From the NCBI GenBank assembly GCA_032718475.1, contig JAUCBJ010001981.1:1-64000 (forward strand): 64,000 nt of DNA. Direction: 5' to 3'. The notes below the pieces were generated by a model. The model searched no databases and had not been told where the DNA came from. It saw only the letters and a list, made by a program, of their open reading frames with translations. The translations under genes were made by a program, and so were the position numbers. Origin of the DNA: Nemertoderma westbladi (lineage: Eukaryota > Xenacoelomorpha > Nemertodermatida > Nemertodermatidae). Positions 22,501-34,500 of this stretch are shown here, piece after piece; position 1 is the first letter of the stretch, and each line of letters begins with the position of its first letter.

Positions 22501-25500
22501 TAAGTGTGAGCCACTAGTAAGTGTGAGCCACTAGTAAGTGTGAGCCACTAGTAATTGTGAGCCCCTAGTAATTGTGAGCCCCTAGTAAGTGTGAGCCACT
22601 AGTAAGTGTGAGCCACTAGTAAATGTGAGCCACTAGTAAGTGTGAGCCACTAGTAAGTGTGAGCCACTAGTAAGTGTGAGCCACTAGTAAGTGTGAACCA
22701 CTAGTAAGTGTGAGCCACTAGTAAGTGTGAGCCACTAGTAAGTGTGAGCCACTAGTAAGTGTGAGCCACTAGTAAGTGTGAGCCACTAGTAAGTGTGAGC
22801 CACTAGTAAGTGTGAGCCACTAGTAAGTGCGAGCCAGCAGTAAGTGTGAGCCACTAGTAAGTGCGAGCTAGTCCTAGTAGTAACCTGTGTACCGCCTGTT
22901 TATGATGACCAAACACCCCATACGTCCCACAACGTATCCATTGGCTGTTATGTAATTGATACACTCGTTCATTGGGTAAAGTTAATCAATGTAGACCAAT
23001 CAATAGGCGTCAATGGTTATTATTTATTTTACTATTTGATTTTTAGATCATTTAGTAGAAGTCATTTTGAAGACGACAGTGCAGACAGTATGGGCCCTCT
23101 ACCAAAGAAAGAAATACTGTAAGTTATTTAAATTCCTTGGGTTGGATAGGCGTATTATTCTTCTGGGTTTGTTTATCATACAATACGTTTACCAAACTCG
23201 AGCACCAAGTAAATAAATCAGGAGGCATCTTCTTCGAAACCTATTGGTTCCATACACAAGTATGACGTATGAACCACCTCAAATCTGTTCCTACAAATCT
23301 GAATCACATTTTCACGGAATTTTAAACAGAAATGTTTCATATTTCATTGCTATTATACTAAACTGTCAGGGCACTGTTGCCTTCGAAGATACCTTTAACC
23401 AATATGTTGCTCCCTCTAGCGACATGTATTCGGTATCGGATAGTGCTGAAGAGAGAAGAACATTAAATAGACGTCTGTCGGTCCCTCTTATATTAAGGTA
23501 GCCCCATCTCGTGTTAGAACTAAGCCACGCTTTGTTTAAGGCAATAACGCGTTGATGTGCATAGATTACAGTGTGTAATAATAATTATTGACTGTTAGAA
23601 TTGAATTAGCTAGAATTAGTCGTAACGCTTTATTTTAGTTGTATATTAGTTTAACAGAACCGTCGAAGAAACAAATATTTAATGATGTAATATTATGGTT
23701 TTGTTCAGAAATGGAAAAAAATTAGGAAGCACGTCACCTGGGGTTGAACCAGAGCTATACATACGTTTCGGCCTATCAGGCCGAAACAGGTAGCGTAGCG
23801 CTAACCAGTTCAGCCACTTGCCCCTAACACTTACTCTCCCATCTAATCCACTTCTATTGAACAGGCAGTCTTAAGTTGCATATGTTCCTCAGTTGCATCC
23901 TGAAGAGGGCTGATAGGCCGAAACGTACGTATAGCGCTGGTTCAACCCCCGGTGAAGTGCTTCGTAATTTTTTCCATTTCTGAGCAAAACCTTAATAATA
24001 TTATACATCATTAAATACAGTTGCATTAACAGCTCATATGTTTGTCTCTAAGAACCATTATTACAGTATTGTATTTTATACTATTTATTGTGCTGTTGTT
24101 TTGTGCTGTTAGTATTTAATGCGACTTTGCTGAGCCTTTGTTATCTGTTTCTTCTTAAAGCTAACTAACTATTTGCGGAATAATTATTAACACAAGTTTT
24201 GTAAATATATTAATTAATTTCGTTGTCTATCAAATTTACAATCACAAATTTAATTTTATGAAAGATTGACAAGCGGGTTAGTCAGAATTTACCAGACCTT
24301 AGGCCCACCGCTACCAAATTCAAACATTCTCGAATTTGATAGCCAAATATTCCGGCGACATAAATTACATGTACTCGTAATTTTACCCGATTTAACGATT
24401 AAACTACGCAGATCAGCTAAGAATCTCGGGTTTAATTATTCGATCTTATCCATCGATTGATCTAATACAGCTTTAGGCCCGTGTCACACATGAGCTTCAA
24501 TTTCAACTATCCTTTTTATGCCAAATTAAAATAACCATTGGCTTTGTCTATATTTCAATTTACCAGCTATAAAAATATCTCAGATAATGCATAATTCAGT
24601 TGAAATAGTTGTTATTTTTGATTGGTTGTCAATGATATCAACTTTCAAGTAAGATACAGTAGAACATAGGACTAGCGTATTTTGAAAGTACAAGGGCGAG
24701 AGGATAAATATTTAATTAGTAGATTAAATATGACTTCGTAACATTATATCTGATATATTGTTACTTAGTGGGACCCTTAGCGGTGATGACCCGCGAACGC
24801 AAAAGACACCTCAACTAGCTCCCGAGGCATTCCTTGACTTGGCCGTAGACAAACCACGAAATCGCAGGTGAGCGGATTCTTCATACCTAGCATTCTACCT
24901 CGGTAGGTTATTGATTATAATTATACTACGATGCTGTTTAATTAATATTAATTATTCTCCTGTATAATAATTTTTTATCGTTTTACTTATAAATTAGATA
25001 CCTGATAGAAGACGATGTTCAGTCTCAGCCCGCTGGGAGGCCTCATTCGTCAAGTGGAAGTCCAACCCGACACACAGCCATATCTCGTCTCCTAGACAAC
25101 CCGAGTTCTAGCGGACCAATCGCTGGGCTGGAAAGGTTGCGGAAGCCGATTCCAGCCACATCATTGGATGACTTTTCTCAACAGGTGGCTGTAGGGGGGG
25201 GGGGGGGGGGTCGTCCGCTTTAGCGTTTGTTTGGTCTGCTATTTATTGATTAAATATTCAATAAGCGTCTATGCATTCAAACATCTGATGATGAAAAACC
25301 AAGGGCTTTTTTATTTTTTTTTCTGGAAGTTTTGAGTTTACACTCACTGAAAATTTATATTAATTTCGATGTGTTTTGAACCCTCTGCGCAATTGTTTTT
25401 AATTTATATTTTGTTACATTTATTCATTATTAAATAGTGGCCTAGATTTTGTTTGCATGAGTTATGAGATGACGGTTTAGATTGGATCAGTTTGAGAGGT

Positions 25501-28500
25501 TATTTTAATTTTGTTGAATCATTTATAAAAATCGGCAATTAATAGGCCTAATTTATTTTAAAATTAAATTTTTTTTTTTAATTTAAATTTTTTTTAAATT
25601 CGTAAATGATTGGCTTTAGTGTCTGCAATACCGGCAGTCCTGTTAAACAGTTATAATTACGTTTCAGAAACGGAGTGGTGGTTTTTCTGTGGCATCGAGC
25701 AGCGCTGATATCGAACAATGGAGAACGAAGTTGGAAGTTACCAAACAACATCATCTGGAGGAAGTGAAACTAATTGAGATGAATTCGAAGAACAGACTGG
25801 AGGTTGGTCGCCGTTCAATTCGACTATCGGTATGATAACTTCGTCAACCTGCATTTAGTTTCATGATAAATCAATTGCTTAAACTCAGTTGCATAATAAA
25901 TTTAGATTTATCTACTTAAGAGTGATAATTTGTTGTTGTCTAACTGATACGCCATCCAAAGTCGTTCGATATTCAATTAGAGCAATCAACCAGCATGGCC
26001 TCAGCTGTAAAGTTTGTCATTGAGGGCTTTATAGATGACTTATATAGAAATATTGGGTATCTTTTTGGAGTTATTTCTGCCCTGGTGATTAAATGAGAAA
26101 ACAACAAGTTCTTTATTATCAATTAATTTCTGCCACTAGGACCATCTTCAGGATATAATTCAAACAGACGGAATTACACCAACTACATACAGTAGCTTAT
26201 ATTTACATGTTACATACTTGCATTACATACTTGATATTAATTGATAATAAAGAACTTGTTGTTTTCTCATTTAATCACCAGGGCAGAAATAACTCCAAAA
26301 AGATACCCTATATTTCCTATATTACGATGAATACTGTACCTAAAATCGGCTTGCCACGGACTGAATGTTATAGGTGACTTATTGTCACTAATCGTGTCAT
26401 TTTCAGTTTTCATATTATATACATACATACATACACCCACTCCAAAGTAGATTATCAAATTTACAATATTCTAGTGAAACTGAATGCTAAACTTTCAGTT
26501 TCGCAGATTTTCTTCTGCTGTGTGCACCGGTATAGCCCATGCTTAAACAATTACACTTGTTGTTTAGATTCTAGAAGAAAGTTATAAACGACGAGAGACG
26601 ATATTAGTGGACGAGAATAAATCGTTGGTTGAACAGTTGAGTAGATGTCAACGGCGGTGGGAGGAAGAGCGTAGCGAGATGAGCGAGGCCGCAAAACGAC
26701 GAGGAGAGAGACTGAACGAGGAGCATTCGCGAGAATTAATGAGAATTAGGGAGTTACAGAGGTTTGAAGGCTACAAATAATCGATGTGCCGCGAGTTCTC
26801 ACTGACGCGTTAATTCTGTGAATTCTGTAAATTTAATTTATTTATTTTATTAGACAATCTGTGGAAGAGATGAAAAGAGACCACGATAGCGAAATAGAAC
26901 GACTGAAAGCTATTCGGGATCACGAAGTTGAGGCAGTCAGGAGTGCCAACCAGCACTACAAGTCCGTCGCCAAAGTTATGGACCATATAGACAGCCAAGC
27001 TCAGGGGTTGGGCGACCTGAAGGCGGATGTGGAGCGAGCGCGTGCGTCTGGGTTGGATGCCCGGGATGTTGAGATTCGGGCGAAACAGCAGGAGCTTACC
27101 GGTAGGTGGATGGCTTACCGGTAGGTGGATGCCGTACCGGTAGTTGCGAGGTGGATGGCTTACCGGTAGTTGGATGGCTTACCGGTAGGTGGATGCCGTA
27201 CCGGTAGTTGCGAGGTGGATGGCTTACTGGTAGGTGGATGGCTTACTGGTAGGTGGATGGCTTACTGGTAGGTGGATGGCTTACCGGTAGGTGGATGCCG
27301 TACCGGTAGTTGCGAGGTGGATGGCTTACTGGTAGGTGGATGGCTTACCGGTAGGTGGATGGCTTACCGGTAGGTGGATGGCTTACCGGTAGGTGGATGG
27401 CTTACCGGTAGGTGAATGGCTTACTGGTAGGTGGATGGCTTACCGGTAGGTGGATGGCTTACCGGTAGGTGGATGGCTTACCGGTAGGTGGATGGCTTAC
27501 TGGTAGGTGGATGGCTTACTGGTAGGTGGATGGCTTACCGCTAGGTGGATGCCGTACCAGTAGTTGCGAGGTGGATGGCTTACTGGTAGGTGGATGGCTT
27601 ACCGTTAGGTGGATGGCTTACCGGTAGTTGGATGGCTTACCGGTAGGTGGATGCCGTACCGGTAGTTGCGAGGTGAATGGCTTACTGGTAGGTGGGTGGC
27701 TTACCGGTAGGTGGATGGCTTACTGGTAGGTGGATGGCTTACCGGTAGGTGGATGGCTTACCGTTAGGTGGATGGCTTACTGGTAGGTGGATGGCTTACC
27801 GGTAGGTGTATGACTTACCGGTAGGTGGATGCCGTACCAGTAGTTGCGAGGTGGATGGCTTACTGGTAGGTGGATGGCTTACCGTTAGGTGGATGCCGTA
27901 CCGGTAGTTGCGAGGTGAATGGCTTACTGGTAGGTGGGTGGCTTACCGGTAGGTGGATGGCTTACCGTTAGGTGGATGGCTTACCGGTAGTTGGATGGCT
28001 TACCGGTAGGTGGATGCCGTACCGGTAGTTGCGAGGTGGATGGCTTACTGGTAGGTGGATGGCTTACCGGTAGGTGGATGGCTTACCGGTAGGTGGATGG
28101 CTTACCGTTAGGTGGATGGCTTACTGGTAGGTGGATGGCTTACTGGTAGGTGGATGGCTTACTGGTAGGTGGATGGCTTACCGGTAGGTGTATGACTTAC
28201 CGGTAGGTGGATGCCGTACCAGTAGTTGCGAGGTGGATGGCTTACTGGTAGGTGGATGGCTTACCGTTAGGTGGATGGCTTACCGGTAGTTGGATGGCTT
28301 ACCGGTAGTTGCGAGGTGGATGGCTTACTGGTAGGTGGATGGCTTACCGTTAGGTGGATGGCTTACCGGTAGCTGGATGGCTTACCGGTAGGTGGATGCC
28401 GTACCGGTAGTTGCGAGGTGAATGGCTTACCGGTAGGTGGATGGCTTACTGGTAGGTGGATGGCTTACCGGTATATGTATGGCTTACCGAGGTGGATGGC

Positions 28501-31500
28501 TTACTGGTAGGTGGATGGCTTACCGGTAGGTGGATGGCTTACCGGTAGGTGGATGGCTTACCGGTAGTTGGATGGCTTACCGGTAGGTGGATGCCGTACC
28601 AGTAGTTGCGAGGTGGATGGCTTACTGGTAGGTGGATGGCTTACCGGTAGGTGGATGGCTTACTGGTAGTTGGATGGCTTACTGGTAGGTGGATGCCGTA
28701 CCAGTAGTTGCGAGGTGAATGGCTTACCGGTAGGTGGATGGCTTACTGGTAGGTGGATGGCTTACCGGTAGGTGGATGGCTTACCGTTAGGTGGATGGCT
28801 TACTGGTAGGTGGATGGCTTACCGGTAGGTGGATGGCTTACCGGTAGGTGGATGGCTTACTGGTAGGTGGATGGCTTACTGGTAGGTGGATGGCTTACCG
28901 GTAGGTGGATGCCGTACCAGTAGTTGCGAGGTGGATGGCTTACTGGTAGGTGGATGGCTTACCGTTAGGTGGATGGCTTACCGGTAGTTGGATGGCTTAC
29001 CGGTAGGTGGATGCCGTACCGGTAGTTGCGAGGTGAATGGCTTACTGGTAGGTGGGTGGCTTACCGGTAGGTGGATGGCTTACTGGTAGGTGGATGGCTT
29101 ACCGGTAGGTGGATGGCTTACCGTTAGGTGGATGGCTTACTGGTAGGTTGATGGCTTACCGGTAGGTGTATGGCTTACCGGTAGATGGGTGCCGTACCAG
29201 TAGTTGCGAGGTGGATGGCTTACTGGTAGGTGGATGGCTTACCGTTAGGTGGATGGCTTACCGGTAGTTGGATGGCTTACCGGTAGTTGCGAGGTGGATG
29301 GCTTACTGGTAGGTGGATGGCTTACCGTTAGGTGGATGGCTTACCGGTAGTTGGATGGCTTACCGGTAGTTGCGAGGTGGATGGCTTACTGGTAGGTGGA
29401 TGGCTTACCGGTAGGTGGATGGCTTACCGGTAGCTGGATGGCTTACCGGTAGGTGGATGCCGTACCGGTAGTTGCGAGGTGAATGGCTTACCGGTAGGTG
29501 TATGGCTTACTGGTAGGTGGATGGCTTACCGGTATATGTATGGCTTACCGAGGTGGATGGCTTACTGGTAGGTGGATGGCTTACCGGTAGGTGGATGGCT
29601 TACCGGTAGGTGGATGGCTTACTGGTAGGTGGATGGCTTACTGGTAGGTGGATGCCGTACCAGTAGTTGCGAGGTGAATGGCTTACCAGTAGGTGGATGG
29701 CTTACCGGTAGGTGGATGGCTTACTGGTAGGTGGATGCCGTACCAGTAGTTGCGAGGTGAATGGCTTACCGGTAGGTGGATGGCTTACTGGTAGGTGGGT
29801 GGCTTACCGTTAGGTGGATGGCTTACTGGTAGGTGGATGGCTTACCGGTAGGTGGATGGCTTACCGGTAGGTGGATGGCTTACCGGTAGGTGGATGGCTT
29901 ACTGGTAGGTGGATGGCTTACTGGTAGGTGGATGCCGTACCGGTAGTTGCGAGGTGAATGGCTTACCGGTAGGTGAATGGCTTACCGGTAGGTGAATGGC
30001 TTACTAGTAGGTGGGTGGCTTACCGGTAGGTGGATGGCTTACCGGTAGGTGGATGGCTTACCGATAGGTGGATGGCTTACTGGTAGGTGGATGGCTCACT
30101 GGTAGGTGGATGGCTTACCGGTAGGTGGATGGCTTACCGGTAGGTGGATGCCGTACCGGTAGTTGCGAGGTGAATGGCTTACCGGTATGTGAATGGCTTA
30201 CCGGTAGGTGGATGGCTTACTGGTAGGTGGATGGCTTACCGGTAGGTGGATGGCTTACTGGTAGGTGGATGGCTTACCGGTAGGTGGATGGCTTACCGGT
30301 AGGTGGATGGCTTACTGGTAGGTGGATGGCTTACTGGTAGGTGGATGGCTTACCGGTAGGTGGATGGCTTACCGGTAGGTGGATGCCGTACCGGTAGTTG
30401 CGAGGTGAATGGCTTACCGGTAGGTGAATGGCTTACCGGTAGGTGGATGGCTTACCGGTAGGTGGATGGCTTACTGGTAGGTGGATGGCTTACCGGTAGG
30501 TGGATGGCTTACTGGTAGGTGGATGGCTTACCGGTAGGTGGATGGCTTACCGGTAGGTGGATGGCTTACCGGTAGGTGGATGGCTTACTGGTAGGTGGAT
30601 GGTTTACTGGTAGGTGGATGGCTTACCGGTAGGTGGATGGCTTACCGGTAGGTGGATGCCGTACCAGTAGTTGCGAGGTGGATGGCTTACTGGTAGGTGG
30701 ATGGCTTACCGTTAGGTGGATGGCTTACCGGTAGGTGGATGGCTTACCGGTAGGTGGATGCCGTACCGGTAGTTGCGAGGTGAATGGCTTACCGGTAGGT
30801 GAATGGCTTACCGGTAGGTGGATGGCTTACCGGTAGGTGGATGGCTTACTGGTAGGTGGATGGCTTACCGGTAGGTGGATGGCTTACTGGTAGGTGGATG
30901 GCTTACCGGTAGGTGGATGGCTTACCGGTAGGTGGATGGCTTACCGGTAGGTGGATGGCTTACTGGTAGGTGGATGGCTTACTGGTAGGTGGATGGCTTA
31001 CCGGTAGGTGGATGGCTTACCGGTAGGTGGATGCCGTACCGGTAGTTGCGAGGTGAATGGCTTACTGGTAGGTGGGTGGCTTACCGGTAGGTGGATGGCT
31101 TACTGGTAGGTGGGTGGCTTACCGAGGTGGATGGCTTACTGGTAGGTGGATGGCTTACCGGTAGGTGGATGGCTTACCGGTAGGTGGATGGCTTACCGGT
31201 AGTTGGATGGCTTACCGGTAGGTGGATGCCGTACCAGTAGTTGCGAGGTGGATGGCTTACTGGTAGGTGGATGGCTTACCGGTAGGTGGATGGCTTACTG
31301 GTAGTTGGATGGCTTACTGGTAGGTGGATGCCGTACCAGTAGTTGCGAGGTGAATGGCTTACCGGTAGGTGGATGGCTTACTGGTAGGTGGATGGCTTAC
31401 CGGTAGGTGGATGGCTTACCGTTAGGTGGATGGCTTACTGGTAGGTGGATGGCTTACCGGTAGGTGGATGGCTTACCGGTAGGTGGATGGCTTACTGGTA

Positions 31501-34500
31501 GGTGGGTGGCTTACCGGTAGGTGGATGCCGTACCGGTAGTTGCGAGGTGAATGGCTTACTGGTAGGTGGGTGGCTTACCGGTAGGTGGATGGCTTACTGG
31601 TAGGTGGATGGCTTACCGGTAGGTGGATGGCTTACCGTTAGGTGGATGGCTTACTGGTAGGTGGATGGCTTACCGGTAGGTGTAGGGCTTACCGGTAGAT
31701 GGGTGCCGTACCAGTAGTTGCGAGGTGGATGGCTTACTGGTAGGTGGATGGCTTACCGTTAGGTGGATGGCTTACCGGTAGTTGGATGGCTTACCGGTAG
31801 TTGCGAGGTGGATGGCTTACTGGTAGGTGGATGGCTTACCGTTAGGTGGATGGCTTACCGGTAGCTGGATGGCTTACCGGTAGGTGGATGCCGTACCGGT
31901 AGTTGCGAGGTGAATGGCTTACCGGTAGGTGGATGGCTTACTGGTAGGTGGATGGCTTACCGGTATATGTATGGCTTACCGAGGTGGATGGCTTACTGGT
32001 AGGTGGATGGCTTACCGGTAGGTGGATGGCTTACCGGTAGGTGGATGGCTTACCGGTAGGTGGATGGCTTACTGGTAGGTGGATGGCTTACTGGTAGGTG
32101 GATGCCGTACCAGTAGTTGCGAGGTGAATGGCTTACCGGTAGGTGGATGGCTTACCGGTAGGTGGATGGCTTACTGGTAGGTGGATGCCGTACCAGTAGT
32201 TGCGAGGTGAATGGCTTACCGGTAGGTGGATGGCTTACTGGTAGGTGGGTGGCTTACCGTTAGGTGGATGGCTTACTGGTAGGTGGATGGCTTACCGGTA
32301 GGTGGATGGCTTACCGGTAGGTGGATGGCTTACCGGTAGGTGGATGGCTTACTGGTAGGTGGATGGCTTACTGGTAGGTGGATGCCGTACCGGTAGTTGC
32401 GAGGTGAATGGCTTACCGGTAGGTGAATGGCTTACCGGTAGGTGAATGGCTTACTAGTAGGTGGGTGGCTTACCGGTAGGTGGATGGCTTACCGGTAGGT
32501 GGATGGCTTACCGATAGGTGGATGGCTTACTGGTAGGTGGATGGCTTACTGGTAGGTGGATGGCTTACCGGTAGGTGGATGGCTTACCGGTAGGTGGATG
32601 CCGTACCGGTAGTTGCGAGGTGAATGGCTTACCGGTATGTGAATGGCTTACCGGTAGGTGGATGGCTTACTGGTAGGTGGATGGCTTACCGGTAGGTGGA
32701 TGGCTTACTGGTAGGTGGATGGCTTACCGGTAGGTGGATGGCTTACCGGTAGGTGGATGGCTTACTGGTAGGTGGATGGCTTACTGGTAGGTGGATGGCT
32801 TACCGGTAGGTGGATGGCTTACCGGTAGGTGGATGCCGTACCGGTAGTTGCGAGGTGAATGGCTTACCGGTAGGTGAATGGCTTACCGGTAGGTGGATGG
32901 CTTACCGGTAGGTGGATGGCTTGCTGGTAGGTGGATGGCTTACCGGTAGGTGGATGGCTTACTGGTAGGTGGATGGCTTACCGGTAGGTGGATGGCTTAC
33001 CGGTAGGTGGATGGCTTACCGGTAGGTGGATGGCTTACTGGTAGGTGGATGGCTTACTGGTAGGTGGATGGCTTACCGGTAGGTGGATGGCTTACCGGTA
33101 GGTGGATGCCGTACCAGTAGTTGCGAGGTGGATGGCTTACTGGTAGGTGGATGGCTTACCGTTAGGTGGATGGCTTACCGGTAGGTGGATGGCTTACCGG
33201 TAGGTGGATGCCGTACCGGTAGTTGCGAGGTGAATGGCTTACCGGTAGGTGAATGGCTTACCGGTAGGTGGATGGCTTACCGGTAGGTGGATGGCTTACT
33301 GGTAGGTGGATGGCTTACCGGTAGGTGGATGGCTTACTGGTAGGTGGATGGCTTACAGGTAGGTGGATGGCTTACCGGTAGGTGGATGGCTTACCGGTAG
33401 GTGGATGGCTTACTGGTAGGTGCATGGCTTACTGGTAGGTGGATGGCTTACCGGTAGGTGGATGGCTTACCGGTAGGTGGATGCCGTACCGGTAGTTGCG
33501 AGGTGAATGGCTTACTGGTAGGTGGGTGGCTTACCGGTAGGTGGATGGCTTACTGGTAGGTGGGTGGCTTACCGTTAGGTGGATGGCTTACTGGTAGGTG
33601 GATGGTTTACCGTTAGGTGGATGGCTTACTGGTAGGTGGGTGGCTTACCGTTAGGTGGATGGCTTACTGGTAGGTGGATGGCTTACCGGTAGGTGGATGG
33701 CTTACCGGTAGGTGGATGGCTTACCGGTAGGTGGATGGCTTACTGGTAGGTGGATGGCTTACCGGTAGGTGGATGGCTTACCGTTAGGTGGATGGCTTAC
33801 CGGTAGGTGGATGCCGTACCAGTAGTTGCGAGGTGAATGGCTTACCGGTAGGTGAATGGCTTACCGGTAGGTGAATGGCTTACTAGTAGGTGGGTGGCTT
33901 ACCGTTAGGTGGATGGCTTACTGGTAGGTGGATGGCTTACCGGTAGGTGGATGGCTTACCGGTAGTTGGATGGCTTACCGGTAGGTGGATGCCGTACCGG
34001 TAGTTGCGAGGTGAATGGCTTACCGGTAGGTGAATGGCTTACCGGTAGGTGAATGGCTTACTAGTAGGTGGGTGGCTTACCGTTAGGTGGATGGCTTACT
34101 GGTAGGTGGATGGCTTACCGGTAGGTGGATGGCTTACCGGTAGGTGGATGGCTTACCGGTAGGTGGATGGCTTACTGGTAGGTGGATGGCTTACTGGTGG
34201 GTGGATGGCTTACCGGTAGGTGGATGGCTTACCGGTAGGTGGATGCCGTACCAGTAGTTGCGAGGTGGATGGCTTACTGGTAGGTGGATGGCTTACCGTT
34301 AGGTGGATGGCTTACCGGTAGTTGGATGGCTTACCGGTAGGTGGATGGCTTACTGGTAGGTGGATGGCTTACCGTTAGGTGGATGGCTTACCGGTAGTTG
34401 GATGGCTTACCGGTAGGTGGATGCCGTACCGGTAGTTGCGAGGTGAATGGCTTGCTGGTAGGTGGATGGCTTACCGGTAGGTGGATGGCTTACCGTTAGG

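Noticed and set aside
23370-23497. Exon start at CAG|GGC (23369/23370)
   Set aside because: Good-looking acceptor, but the phase does not fit the preceding exon at 23118; 23330 fits, though the exon remains the least certain.
24266-24460. 64-codon frame
   Set aside because: Begins with a non-ATG codon, lies in an intron, and shows no coding signal.
26267-26458. 63-codon minus frame
   Set aside because: Consists largely of the arm of the inverted repeat.
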